Below, one piece after another: positions 53,471 to 58,454 of a stretch of 64,000 nucleotides of DNA (its first letter is position 1; the number at the start of each line of letters is the position of its first letter). The notes below the pieces were generated by a model that saw only the letters and a program-made list of their open reading frames with translations, had not been told where the DNA came from and searched no databases. The DNA is from Brachycybe producta (Eukaryota > Arthropoda > Diplopoda > Playtdesmida > Andrognathidae): NCBI GenBank assembly GCA_036925085.1, contig JAUPFP010000001.1, positions 315,001 to 379,000 of the forward strand, given 5' to 3'. The position numbers and the translations under genes were made by a program.

Positions 53471-53764
53471 TAAGGCCACACCCCAAATTGATCATCCCTT
53501 AAAGCAGCCCTTAAGGAGGAGGAGGAGGCCTAAGCCAGAAGGATGCTGAAAGAGAAAGGACAGCAGGCCTAAGCCAGAAGGATGCTGAAAGAGAAATAGC
53601 AGAAGAAAGCGGAAAAATGAGCGCTGATTTTGTTTACCTTGACAATATTTACAATGAATTGGGGGATGAGGATGAGGATGATGATCTTCTTGTTCCTGTT
53701 TAGTGTTATTTTTCTGGTTCTGGTTGTTGTTGTTGGTCTCGGGGGCTGTTTGACAGTCCAACAT
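26514..53764 (-). CDS. Mrtf: Myocardin-related transcription factor (MRTF/MKL), complete, 14 coding exons, about 1209 aa
   Basis: Actin-regulated coactivator of SRF: RPEL motifs hold G-actin in the cytoplasm, and actin depletion sends the protein to the nucleus. Exons: 53764-53638, 35083-34781, 33425-33360, 33279-33224, 32131-32056, 31965-31804, 31720-31092, 30982-30787, 30457-29869, 29797-29493, 28559-28322, 28236-28089, 27331-27220, 27136-26514. All phases agree; the total is 3630 bp. Domains in order: RPEL1 (about 145-165, LRRPISQLVDQGIMP), RPEL2 (about 187-208, IQRRPDRQELIQQHIL), RPEL3 (about 227-248, LNERLSHRPGPLELIKGNIL), FEEDSSSEGALSP, a basic region (about 400-420, KKSKSKSTPKTRTIKFHEY), a Q box (QQQQLFLQWQ), SAP (about 537-571, VSDLKLELKKRNLPVSG), a coiled coil (about 715-750), poly-Q, DDVLEILIKNGE and an acidic C-terminus (DVSDWLDVVLP). 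Coding intron 1 is 18.5 kb and intron 11 is GC-AG. The family call is near certain; exon 1 is the weakest part. Confidence 0.96.
27220..27331 (-). CDS. Mrtf: MRTF exon 13
   Basis: Acceptor GTGTTTCCAG|CAACA, donor GGAG|GTGAGA. Encodes QQFTQTLLETLTSPTRGKK and VDDVLEILIKNG; with exon 14 it forms the conserved ILIxxGE motif. Confidence 0.94.
27444..27614. mobile_element. CTAGAAGG palindromic family, copy
   Basis: GAAACTAGAAGGGTAGCTTA with TTGATATCGTTCACAATAAG on the left; CAATTTTGAAAGATATCAC and CCTTTCTAGTTTCTAACAC on the right. It lies in MRTF intron 12. Confidence 0.75.
27671..27830. mobile_element. CTAGAAGG palindromic family, copy
   Basis: GTGTTAGAAACTAGAAGGGC ... GCTACCCTTCTAGTTTCTAA, complementary ends of more than 20 bp. 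Preceded by GATGGTTTATGAACAGCTGA (27633), an outer module seen beside other copies (3318, and inverted near 63733). Confidence 0.78.
28089..28236 (-). CDS. Mrtf: MRTF exon 12
   Basis: Acceptor TTGTTATTTTAG|GACCA, donor AATAAG|GTTATT. Encodes TNSLPSFVGISSSPPPPRKT and FSKPPPDYVEATKQLNK; PPxYxEA(x)KQ is a conserved block of the family's C-terminal half. Confidence 0.9.
28322..28559 (-). CDS. Mrtf: MRTF exon 11, ends at a GC donor
   Basis: Acceptor CGATTTGTAG|CCGTT. Encodes VNGVTIPTSVSNNVKASLVA, GTTTTIPSQSNAERSKVAHF and SLPNGHV. The donor is GTCAG|GCAAGT, a GC-AG intron with an otherwise full consensus; it gives phase 2, as exon 12 requires. Confidence 0.82.
28560..29492 (-). other. MRTF intron 10
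   Basis: Richer in CpG than most introns. Holds the poly-C tract, a GTCCCACTGCC repeat copy (29325-29400) and, at 29296-29340, an inverted piece of the repeat that flanks the 23-kb foldback. No exon seen. Confidence 0.6.
28780..28799 (+). repeat. Poly-C tract of 20
   Basis: Uninterrupted C run in MRTF intron 10; shorter ones are at 33597-33609 and 42961-42971. Length may be an assembly estimate. Confidence 0.8.
29493..29797 (-). CDS. Mrtf: MRTF exon 10 (coiled coil, poly-Gln)
   Basis: Acceptor GTCGTTTAG|GTCGC. Continues the coiled coil as SQFQLQQRQNQLLQQ, then a Leu/Gln/His-rich stretch and a poly-Gln run of about 12 residues. Donor CAGC|GTAGGT, chosen because it gives phase 1 for exon 11; CGTAG|GTTTTT two codons on would break the frame. 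Confidence 0.85.
29869..30457 (-). CDS. Mrtf: MRTF exon 9 (SAP domain, start of coiled coil)
   Basis: Acceptor TTCAATTTTAG|TGAGT, donor CAGAG|GTGTGA. SAP: SDLKLELKKRNLPVSGSKPQ then LIERLKPYSD. Then poly-Gly and poly-Ser runs, Ser/Pro-rich stretches (PPVPSSPPSLPSP) and the heptad segment SDEMLKKKIEDLQRELQR. Confidence 0.96.
30787..30982 (-). CDS. Mrtf: MRTF exon 8
   Basis: Acceptor GTTTCAG|AAGAC, donor ATGAAAG|GTGTGG. Encodes a Ser/Thr/Asn/Gly-rich linker and RCLSKLEDMK; with exon 9 this makes the conserved MKVSDLK start of the SAP domain. Confidence 0.92.
31092..31720 (-). CDS. Mrtf: MRTF exon 7 (basic region and Q box)
   Basis: Acceptor AAAACAG|ATGGA, donor CACAG|GTTGAA. Encodes DGQIPFKRT, FEEDSSSEGALSPQQEGG, a long Ser/Thr/Val/Pro stretch, then RKKSKSKSTPKTRTIKFHEY and SSYELLLQQQQLFLQWQLEL. 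The basic and Q boxes mediate nuclear import and SRF contact in the family. Confidence 0.95.
31804..31965 (-). CDS. Mrtf: MRTF exon 6 (RPEL3)
   Basis: Acceptor TTGATCAG|ACTCG, donor AGAG|GTACGA. Encodes SNVDPSLQDKQRQLKKARL, ADDLNERLSHRPGPLELIK and GNILEADELFARAIR. Confidence 0.96.
32056..32131 (-). CDS. Mrtf: MRTF exon 5 (RPEL2)
   Basis: 76 bp, acceptor AACGATCAG|ATGGG, donor TAGAAG|GTATCG. Encodes MGDLLKSKIQRRPDRQELIQ then QHILE. The ATG at its start is in phase and would be an alternative start lacking RPEL1. Confidence 0.94.
32132..33223 (-). other. MRTF intron 4
   Basis: Contains a palindromic-family copy (32311-32492) and two groups of CTCT/GAGA runs (32615-32740 and 33068-33115). The second group, CTCTCTCTC...GAGAGAGAG, can form a stem. 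Nothing coding. Confidence 0.6.
32311..32492. mobile_element. CTAGAAGG palindromic family, copy
   Basis: TTAAGTAACTAGAAGAGTAA and TGAATCACTTGAG on the left; CCTCTTAAGTGGTTCATTGA and ATCTTCTAGTTTCTAA on the right, with CATAAAAAGTTTATTTTTAA inside. Confidence 0.7.
33224..33279 (-). CDS. Mrtf: MRTF exon 4
   Basis: 56 bp, acceptor TTCCGTAG|CGCTG, donor GCCAAG|GTACGG. Encodes LKTPPAFHEQRQKLERAK, a strongly conserved MRTF block between RPEL1 and RPEL2. Confidence 0.95.
33360..33425 (-). CDS. Mrtf: MRTF exon 3 (RPEL1)
   Basis: 66 bp, phase 1 in and out. Encodes LKMKLLLRRPISQLVDQGIM, matching the first RPEL of long MRTF isoforms. An internal ATG (33417) could start a shorter isoform. Confidence 0.92.
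33426..34780 (-). other. MRTF intron 2
   Basis: Contains a short CTAGTTTCTAAAAC fragment (33484), a poly-C run, a TTGC-rich stretch (34230-34330), the foldback at 34377-34550 and a TGTCCCTCTGCC repeat copy (34595-34645). No exon seen. Confidence 0.6.
34377..34550. mobile_element. CAATCTGC foldback, copy 1
   Basis: Left arm CAGTCAATCTGCAGATTGCC, TAGGCTATCTGCAAAACC; right arm GGTTGTTTTGCAGATTTCCT, AGGCAATCTACAGACTGAC and CCGCAGATTAACAG. The centre AAAATTCAACACCTAAAATG is shared with 49947-50135. Confidence 0.8.
34781..35083 (-). CDS. Mrtf: MRTF exon 2
   Basis: Acceptor TTTATTTTTAG|AAAGT, donor GAAT|GTAAGT. Encodes SGDSLGAETVYWGIQ, LDQDLLETLLNIYPDWF, a poly-Gln/Ser/His stretch and AMDKHKE, which leads into RPEL1 (DKHKESLKMKL). 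Confidence 0.88.
35463..35692. mobile_element. CTAGAAGG palindromic family, copy
   Basis: GTGTTTTAGAAACTAGAATA and CACGATGATATCTTTCAAAA on the left; TATTTTTTAAGATACTGCCA and CCTTTCTAGTTTTGAAAAC on the right. Confidence 0.72.
35770..35936. mobile_element. Near-perfect 167-bp palindrome
   Basis: CTATGAAGCACAGTATTAGC ... GCTAATACTGTGCTTCATAG. Arms of about 70 bp, with TTTTATCACTT-like asymmetry only at the centre (GCCATTTTAATCACTTAAGATGGC). High arm identity implies recent origin or gene conversion. Each arm holds a TGGCGCCAC word. Confidence 0.85.
36666..37421. mobile_element. 756-bp foldback element with TTAA flanks
   Basis: Ends GAGGGTGTTTGGTAAAAAAC and its complement GTTTTTTACCAAACACCCTC (one mismatch zone), bounded by TTAA at 36662-36665 and 37422-37425. 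The arms are inverted over most of their length (GACATGCATAT; CCTGATCAATGATAATCGAT; AATACTTCAATAATACGAAA). No ORF. TTAA targeting is typical of piggyBac-like transposases. Confidence 0.82.
37478..37785. repeat. Two tandem copies of the CCGGAAG/AAGACAAGAATGTCTTC element
   Basis: Each copy has ACCGGAAGAG, ATTCTCAGTG, then CAGACAAGAATGTCTTCACT and TCCTGTGTTGCAA, then CAATTCAAAGTGTGCGTGGT or CAATTCAGTGTGGGCGTGGT. AAGACATTCTTGTCTT is an internal palindrome. Relatives at 46540-46735 and 52185-52340. Confidence 0.7.
37843..37946. mobile_element. CTAGAAGG palindromic family, short copy
   Basis: TTAGAAACTAGAAATGCAAC, TCAGTCACTTTATAG, TTGAAATCTTTCAAAATGAA, then ATTACTCTTCTAGTTTCTAA. The central part is deleted. 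Confidence 0.65.
38001..38182. mobile_element. CTAGAAGG palindromic family, good copy
   Basis: AGTGTTTTAAAAACTAGAAG, GGTAGCTTAATCACTTAATA, GTGATATCTTTCAAAATAAA, then CCATAAAAAGTTTATTTTAA, AAGTGATTAAGCTTGACCCT, TCTAGTTTGTAAAACA. Confidence 0.8.
38697..38880. mobile_element. GAAGACATCTTGC element, single half
   Basis: AGTGAGTGATGAATTCGTCT, TTTTTGAAGCTAGAAGGAAG, ACATCTTGCTTTTAAAATGT, ending with GCGCCCTCTAGTGGC and AAATGCCCCAT. Matches the left half and, inverted, the right half of 40609-41121. Confidence 0.7.
39163..39350. mobile_element. CTAGAAGG palindromic family, copy with degraded right end
   Basis: AGTGTTTTAGAAACTAGAAG, AGTAGCTCAAAATCACTTAA, TTGATATTTTTCAAAATAAG, then TTAAAAAGTTCATTTTGAAC. 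Confidence 0.65.
39425..39632. mobile_element. CTAGAAGG palindromic family, good copy
   Basis: AGTGTTTTAGAAACTAGAAG, TTTGATATCTTTCAAAATAA, then TTTTGAAAGATATCAAACAT, GAGCTACCCTTCTAGTTTTT. It directly follows the previous copy (about 75 bp apart). Confidence 0.78.
39893..39974 (+). repeat. G-rich minisatellite, G-quadruplex-prone
   Basis: About four units of GGGTGGGGGTGGGTGGGA (roughly 20 bp each), 82 bp in total, with many runs of three or more G on the plus strand, the template strand of MRTF. Confidence 0.85.
40609..41121. mobile_element. About 510-bp foldback, GAAGACATCTTGC family
   Basis: Left arm AATGAAGACATCTTGCTTTT; right arm AAAAGCAAGATGTCTTCCTT, CTAGCTTCAAAAAGC, ending CACTCACTTTTA. 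Each arm carries a CTCF-like core (GCGCCACCTAGTGG at 40706-40719; CCACTAGATGGCGC at 40980-40993), placed symmetrically. Confidence 0.8.
41200..41460 (-). mobile_element. SINE-like remnant with a B-box word
   Basis: On the minus strand CCGGGTTCGAATCTCGGTTGG resembles a Pol III B box, followed by about 150 bp ending in a GATGATGAT repeat and GCACTGTGCGGGGGATGTGG. No A box was found at the expected spacing, so this may be a truncated tRNA-derived SINE or chance. Confidence 0.4.
41461..41511. mobile_element. GGGCGGAGCC foldback, single arm
   Basis: CATAAAAAAGGGCGGAGCCA, ACTGAAGTTCGTCCCGATTT, CTAATTGCCTG: one arm of the elements at 45441-45633 and 56857-57044. Confidence 0.65.
41573..41695. mobile_element. 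hAT-like MITE with 8-bp target duplication
   Basis: 123 bp. Ends CAGGCCCGGACTGACCC and (complement) CAGGGCCGGACTGGCTA. Flanks CCAGTAGA (41565-41572) and CCAGTAGC (41696-41703) match at 7 of 8. Ends starting CAGGG and 8-bp duplications are typical of hAT elements. No ORF. Confidence 0.8.
42300..43440. other. Part of MRTF intron 1 without recognised elements
   Basis: Mixed-composition DNA. A 60-79-codon ORF group on both strands at 42600-42870 has no family resemblance. A CAGATGGCACCACCTG word (42932) and a poly-C run at 42961 are the only notable marks. Confidence 0.4.
43447..43598. mobile_element. CTAGAAGG palindromic family, copy
   Basis: TGTTTTGGAAACTAGAAGGA and CACAATCACTTAAAACA on the left; AAATACCCTTCTAGTTTCTA ACACAC on the right. 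The middle is shortened. Confidence 0.68.
45195..45358. mobile_element. CTAGAAGG palindromic family, copy
   Basis: GCTAAAAACTAGAAGGGCAG, then TTTATCTTTCAAAATTAACA; right arm AAGCTTATTTTGAAAGATTA, TGAGCTGATCCTTCTAGTTT, CTAAAACAC. Confidence 0.72.
45441..45633. mobile_element. GGGCGGAGCC foldback, full copy 1
   Basis: AGGCAATTAGAAAACGGGAC, AAACAGAAGTTGGCTCCGCC ... GGGCGGAGCCAACTTCTGTT, CGTCCCGATTTCTAATTGCC. Inner arms CAGCAACTTCTAATTGGTT / AACCAATTAGAAGTTGCCGG. Arms are about 75 bp. Confidence 0.82.
45757..46105 (+). repeat. CT-rich microsatellite array
   Basis: Repeats of TCTCTCTTTCATTCTTTCAA, TCTCTCTCTCT and TTTCTGTCTC. It yields a spurious 139-codon ORF of Leu/Ser/Phe repeats. Confidence 0.9.
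46535..46735. repeat. CCGGAAGTGAAGACA element, diverged copy
   Basis: CACACTGGAAATGAAGACATT, CTTGTCTTGAAGGCAAC, CTCTTCCGGTTCACCTG, GTTGCATTGTGGTCTTAACC, ACGCCCACTCTCAATTGGCC, ACACCGGAAACGAAGACAAT. Same words as 37478-37785 in inverted order. Confidence 0.6.
46790..47262 (+). repeat. Two tandem diverged units rich in GCAAC
   Basis: The first unit (about 46790-47040) and second (about 47050-47262) share ACCAAACGNNCGAGCAACCA, ATGATCACG, ACTGAGCAGAGGC, AACATCCAC, CTACTGTTGC, TTTGGTGCCTGCAA, CTAGTGTAG and GGGACTGTTGCTG words. No coding signal. Confidence 0.7.
47818..48173. mobile_element. 356-bp nested foldback
   Basis: Outer arms AGAAATTTCTCATTAAAATC, ATGACAAGACTTA / TAAGTCTTGTCATAACTTCA, ATAAGAAATTTC. 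Inner arms GTTGCGCCACCAAACGACA / TGTCGTTTGGTGGCGCAGCA. A central palindrome is at 47920-47961 (ATCATTAAAATATCGAT and complement). Confidence 0.75.
49100..49350 (+). repeat. 34-bp minisatellite, about 7-8 units
   Basis: Unit AAAAAGTTCGGTTTTGTTCG plus TACTTTTTGCA (or AACTTGTTGTA). Because the period is near a multiple of three in places, ORFs of 60-92 codons appear on both strands with periodic F/V/L or N/K repeats. Not genes. Confidence 0.9.
49947..50135. mobile_element. CAATCTGC foldback, copy 2, with TTAA flanks
   Basis: Ends CTGTCAATCTGCGGAA and TTCCGCAGATTGACAG, a 16-bp perfect terminal inverted repeat, flanked by TTAA at 49943-49946 and 50136-50139. Long inner arms (CATTGCCTAGACAATC / GATTGTCTAGGCAATG; CAAAACCACCAA). 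No ORF. Confidence 0.85.
50400..50830. repeat. TTAATAACA/TGTTAATAAC word-rich stretch
   Basis: GTTAATAACA, ATGTTAACTAACA, TAACAATGTTTCT, AACATTGTTGACAAC and similar words recur about a dozen times in both orientations over 430 bp, giving a loosely self-complementary tract. No larger unit is definable. Confidence 0.45.
51528..51722. mobile_element. CTAGAAGG palindromic family, copy
   Basis: CGTTTTAAAAACTAGAAAAG, TATATCTTTCAAAATAAACT, then AAAGCTTATTTTGAAAAAAA, AGCCTCTTCTAGTTTCTAAA. Confidence 0.72.
52185..52340. repeat. CCGGAAGTGAAGACA element, copy
   Basis: AAACCGGAAGTGAAGACATT, GTTGTCTTGCAAACTTCACT, GAGAACGAATCTTCCGGTTC, GCAGAAGACATTGTTGTCTT. Same words as 37478-37785. Confidence 0.65.
52960..53290. 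repeat. Repeats with TTTCGTGTTATCCG
   Basis: CACCAAAAATATATTTCGTG TTATCCG (53042) also occurs at 30538 (ACCAAAAATATATTTCGTG). Here the related words TTTTTCGTGTTAAAAG, CGCTTAACACGAAATTG, TTTTTCGTGTTAAACG and TTCGTCTTATCCG form a diverged inverted series. Confidence 0.5.
53411..53466 (+). repeat. (AG)n microsatellite, about 27 units
   Basis: Uninterrupted AG/GA repeat 170 bp downstream of MRTF exon 1, within intron 1. Other GA/CT runs are at 6440, 33068, 45427, 55690 and 55885. Confidence 0.95.
53520..53600 (+). repeat. 43-bp tandem duplication beside the MRTF exon 1 donor
   Basis: GGCCTAAGCCAGAAGGATGC TGAAAGAGAAA occurs at 53527 and again at 53570. It lies 40-110 bp inside the intron after the exon 1 donor. 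Confidence 0.85.
53638..53764 (-). CDS. Mrtf: MRTF exon 1 (start codon)
   Basis: ATG 53764 has an in-frame TAA 27 bp upstream. Encodes MLDCQTAPETNNNNQNQKNN, a His/Pro run and IHCKYCQ. Donor CAAG|GTAAAC, phase 1, makes GAA with exon 2 (Q-E-S-G-D-S). An out-of-frame ATG lies 8 bp upstream (53772). The match is by phase and context only; the N-terminus is not conserved. Confidence 0.55.
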
Positions 53765-54359
53765 GACGACATTTAATCCCAATTCTTAATTAACACAGAA
53801 GACACTTTCGGGAACAATCCAAATTGGAACCAAAAAAAAAAACCGATTTAGGACCCAATGTCCATTACTATTACTGGCACCAATCTCATCTTTTCCAGTA
53901 ACCTGGAAATTATGAGGCTTGCTTCCCACTTTTTTGAGCAAATATAAAAGGAGGGAGGAGGAGGAGGAAGTAGTAACACACACGAGAACCGAGCCAGACC
54001 GCACCAGCACTCACAGGCACAGGGGACACATCCAACTACCTCATCCGAGCAAACACCGACTGCAACAGGAAAATGCACCACATTTATTTATTCTTCTTTC
54101 TGAGTTTGGTTGGTTTGGTTGGTTGGTGGAGATCGGAAAAAAGTTTTCCAAAAAAAAAAACAAATCCCATCAAGAAGTGAAGAGGAGGAAGATGAGGAGG
54201 AGTAAGGGAAGGTAAGGGAGGGAGGGAGGGAAGGAGGGTGGCCTCTCAAAGAGGCTAAATCGAGATCCAAATTTCTCCTCAGTTTAACCTTCAACGCAAC
54301 TTCCCAGTGTTGCCAATCTAACCATCAAAACGATTTCCAATCAACAAAATTGATAGAAA

Positions 54360-54864
54360 TTATTGTTTTTCGTTGATCTTTACCGGACACTTGCGGTTAC
54401 GGATCCAGTAAGCAAAGGAATCACTTTTATTGCAGTTAGGAGGAACAAGTATGCAAAGTAACGGATCTTGCATCCATTGCGGAAATATAAGGATGGGCTT
54501 CTTCTCTGCGTTGCTTGCAGAGTAATTATTCAAATTCATAATCCAGTACGCGAAGTAATTCTTTTGCGGATACGGATCCAGTAGGCATCCTTTGCATATC
54601 CGTTCCAAATTTCAATTGTCGAATAACCCTAGGAACAAATGTCCCAAACATGAATTCATTCCTGAAAGAATCTCCTGGAAATTCTTTACTGGAGTTTGCA
54701 GACCACCTGGCCTCGAAAAGTTTACCTGAAGTTGGTTTTGGAACATAAAACTCCGAAAACAACATCCTTTCGATGATTTTTATACTAAAATCGAAATTAC
54801 AAAACGGATGAACCATCATTTTCATGTGGGGAATGGTTACTCGGGGCATCTTACCAAGAAACAT
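54360..54864 (-). other. Unsupported minus ORFs
   Basis: A 112-codon ORF (54526-54864) and an overlapping 82-codon ORF have no splice signals placed to extend them, no domain I recognise and contain fragments of the TTGCAGAGTAATTATTCAAA repeat tail. Probably chance. Confidence 0.3.
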
Positions 54865-56065
54865 GGGGGGAAATTATTTTACCCGGTTTCTAATTTCTGG
54901 TTCTCGTCGTTCGGTTTTACCAAAGTAATTTTTTCAAATTCAAATAGTAAAACTAAACAAAAACGCCATAACGTCGTTAACCTTTTTTTAAAATGAGAAT
55001 TAATTAAATCACTAGTTTGGGAATTTCCAAATGATATCACAGTAGGCTTACAGAGTACAAAATGGGGCCAAATCCCCCCAAAATGTTGCACTATTTTAAA
55101 AACCAGTTAACCAAAATAGAAAAATTCATCTTTTCAAACAAAATCGACCATTTTTGTTGGGTTTTAAACAATGCATTTTGCAATCTTGCAATTGGATTCC
55201 TGTCCCTCTGCAACACGAGTGGTAGGGGCGTCTGGAGGAAGGCGCAAAAACACGTCTGGTCCCCCAAGAAAGAAGAAGTAAAGGGTTAAAGAGCGCCTCT
55301 TTCGAGGATCCTTCCTCTCCTCTTCTCAAAGGATCATATTGGCGCCCTCTCTGATCCGAGGCATGTGCCCCTCCTGCCCCCTAACCTCTCACTAGCGCCA
55401 CTCTCTGCTTGCGGAGTAATTTTTCAGAATACAATATTTGCAATTTTGCAACAAAACTCAAGTAGAAGTTGTAATTTTGGTAACTGGTTACAGTTTCCTA
55501 TGTTACCATGGAAACGAGTTAAAAGATGAAGATAGAGGGCGCTGCAAAACACAACAAATGAAAGAAAGAAAACTACTTCATATTTTCACTCTCTCAATAT
55601 GTTGAGAGTAGGAAGTGAAAAAAAAAACTAGCAGAAGGAAACTGAGAGAAATTTTTAAAGAACAAAAATTATACCAGGGACGTTCACCCCTCTCTCTCTC
55701 CATCATTCTATCTCTCTCTTATACTCTATCTATCTATCTGTCTCTCTTCTCTGTTAGAAATGAAAACTTGTCCTATTTTTCTGTGTGTTTTTTTTTTCTA
55801 ATAGTTTAAAGTAAACAACTTTTTTTTCTTTTTTTAAAAGTTGTGTAATGAAATTCTAACTAACCTTTAAAATCTTTAAAATGATAACCTCTCTCTCTCT
55901 CTCCTTCTATCTCTCTCTCTTTCTCTCTCTCATATCAGGTTTTATTTTAAATGAATTTTAACCTACACATTTTAATAATATGATGACCAATTGGGGGAGG
56001 GGGGTGTAACTCATGAATTAACCCATCCACCTACCCAGTTATCCCCTCTTATTATACCTAGTACA

Positions 56066-56355
56066 ACACACAGCTGATAATTTAAATGCATTTAAATAAT
56101 AAATGTGTTCTACAGAGCCCTGTGAAGGACAAACAAACAATATGTCGTCGAATTCAATTTATTCAGTTAATTAATCTGAAAATATTGAGTTTATACTTAA
56201 AAATTATATATTAAACTATTAACAAAATATTGATTTAGTATTTCAATTTAAAATATTAATACTAAAAGTCAATTTTTATTTGGGTACATGTGTCCTTAAC
56301 TGGATTCCGTATAATTCACACCTGAACACATTGAATTCATTTAACTCATGTGTGT
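56066..56355. mobile_element. 290-bp interspersed element, copy 2
   Basis: Direct copy of 19420-19712, 36.6 kb away, roughly 90% alike by eye. It has an extra 18 bp after AAATAATAAA and ends CATTTAACTCATGTGTG. Confidence 0.75.
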
Positions 56356-56856
56356 ATTTACCTTAAGGTATTAGCAATTGATCCTTTCACAAAATACCCA
56401 TTTGTGTACAAATGCACCTCACGTTACGCAATTCTAGTTGAACAATTCTACTTTCTAATAAAAATACTTTTTTTTTAATAAAACAACGTCAATAATAATT
56501 AATTCATATTTAGTTTGTATTGTTGTATCATTAATACCCACCATTATCATTAATGGTATTTAGCAAACAATTTCCGGTAATAAACAAAAATTTAGATACA
56601 CCTTTACAAATTGTGTCATTTGTAAGTAATTCCCCCCAAAGTTACGACCGACCGAGAGACCAACCCACGCCATTCATTTCACTCGGTAGATTTGAAGTTC
56701 GGCCAAATCTGCCAAGGCTAAATGCTAAAACATCCTCTCCCTCTGCTGTTCCACCGCCTCGAAAATACCCACAATTCCCTATCCTTTCATACTGAACAAA
56801 ACGTACGTTTTCGTTCGTACATTTCTGCACTAATTCATCAACTTAAAACACAGGCA

Positions 56857-57044
56857 GTTACAAATAGGTGAGAACATCAGTTGGCTCCGCCCTTTTTATG
56901 ACGACCGGCAACTTCTAATTGGCTGATTATGTCTGACGTTGAAAAGGGCGGAGCATGTGACGTCAGACTACATAACCAGCCAATTAGAAGTTGCCAGTCG
57001 TCATAACAAGGGCGGAGCCAACTGAAGTTCTCACCTATTTCTAA
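56857..57044. mobile_element. GGGCGGAGCC foldback, full copy 2
   Basis: GTTACAAATAGGTGAGAAC, CAGTTGGCTCCGCCCTTTTT ... AAGGGCGGAGCCAACTGAAG, TTCTCACCTATTTCTAAC. Inner arms GGCAACTTCTAATTGGCTG / CAGCCAATTAGAAGTTGCC. The outermost ends differ from copy 1. Confidence 0.82.
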
Positions 57045-57157
57045 CTAATGCTTGAGGTACAGCCTCTTCGTAACAGGTTAGCCTACAAAAAACCCTGTTG
57101 CATTCTGGTAAATGGCGCTTCCATTAAAAGAACCACCACCCGAAATGGCAGCGGACT

Positions 57158-57323
57158 AACCACGTGTCGGAAAGGAAAATTCCGGATGGAATAAAAACCA
57201 ACGAATCGAATAGGTAAACCGACGCTAGGCCTGGACGGAATCAGCTCGGCTCCCTTCTTGAATAGAGGGGGTTTACCTATTTGATTTTTATTCCATTCGG
57301 AATTTTCCTTTCCGATTCGGGTT
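57158..57323. mobile_element. Foldback TCGGAAAGGAAAATTCCG
   Basis: Left arm TCGGAAAGGAAAATTCCGGA, TGGAATAAAAACCAA, AATAGGTAAACC; right arm GGTTTACCTATTTGATTTTT, ATTCCATTCGGAATTTTCCT, TTCCGA. Arms about 65 bp with a short central spacer. Confidence 0.8.
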
Positions 57324-58319
57324 GGGCTCGTGTGGGACAACCGGAAGCTCCGTAGAAAAAGCTTCCAGTGGTCTCACCTTACTCCAAAGACGAAAAAAAT
57401 GTCAGTATTGCAAGGTTGCCATCTTGTCACCGATTTCAGTCCATCGTTCGAAGTCAGTGCCGTTCAATCATCGAAACGCTTTAAGTATATATAGTGCTGG
57501 TTAGAAGGAAGCCTCAATGGGTCACGACCGAAGAATGTCTGTGGAAGCTGGAATGTATTGAGGCCCCATGGCTCGACCCCTAAGACTAGAAAGGATGGAG
57601 GTCTTTTCCTCCTCCTCCTTCTCCGCCTCGAAACTCCTTCTCCCGTCTACTTGTGACAAGATTCTTTCGAAGTTGTAAGCAAAAAGTTCATGTTGTTTGA
57701 TAAAGAGGGCTTTTTATCACCATTTTGACAATCTACTTGATGGTAATTAAGGGCGTGCCATCGAAATGACAGGTTATTCACAGGTGCAACAACCAAAACA
57801 CCCACCTACTACTACTAACTAAAGAGAACACTTCTCTGACTCTCGGTAAATACAACAATGTTTGGTGGGGAAACTAGTTCCATTTGGTTTCGTAGCAGCC
57901 AAAGACCAATTTGCGTTTTATACCGTTGACCTTCGAAAAAATGCATTTCTTGTCGCACTTTAGTAGAAATTATAATCTACATTAATTTCTTAACTATGTG
58001 GTCGTCAGTCAAAATGGACAAAAACACTTTAAAGGTCCTTTAAGTAACGATAACAACAAAAAAAAAACATTTTAAAGCTAACTCTACCTTCAATGTGTTC
58101 GAAACCAAACACGGAACATTTGGAAGAAATCACAATTTCCAACTGATTTGTATCTGAAAAAGAAACAAAAACACGTTTATTTGGAAGTTCGACAAGTTTT
58201 CTCATACTTTTTTTTTCGGTGGAAACCGAAAATCTTAATAAAAAAAAAAAACGTTCGGTTCGAACTTTTTTTTTTTCCTCGAAAAATATCGAAACCGAGA
58301 AATTCTGATTTTTCTCAAA

Positions 58320-58454
58320 TTGTTATCTTTCAAAATAAGCTTTTTATGTTAGAAAATGAACCAGAGGATATTATTTTTAATTTTTGTCTATAAAAAGTTT
58401 ATTTTGAAAACGTATTCTTAAATGATTAAGCTACTCTTCTAGTTTCTAAAACAC
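58320..58454. mobile_element. CTAGAAGG palindromic family, left-truncated copy
   Basis: TTATCTTTCAAAATAAGCTT, TTTTTGTCTATAAAAAGTTT, ATTTTGAAAACG, TTAAGCTACTCTTCTAGTTT, CTAAAACAC. The outer left arm is missing. Confidence 0.68.

Larger units (their letters stand above)
35084..53637 (-). other. MRTF coding intron 1 (18.5 kb)
   Basis: No coding exon found. Repeats fill much of it: palindromic-family copies, perfect and TTAA-flanked foldbacks, a hAT-like MITE, GGGCGGAGCC and CCGGAAGTGAAGACA elements, a G-rich and a 34-bp minisatellite, and CT/GA runs. A long first intron in a regulated transcription-factor gene may hold enhancers. Several CTCF-like cores occur here (35306, 38826, 40706, 40980, 52531). 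Confidence 0.7.

Noticed and set aside
54526-54864. 112-codon minus ORF
   Set aside because: Overlaps a repeat fragment and another ORF; no family resemblance.
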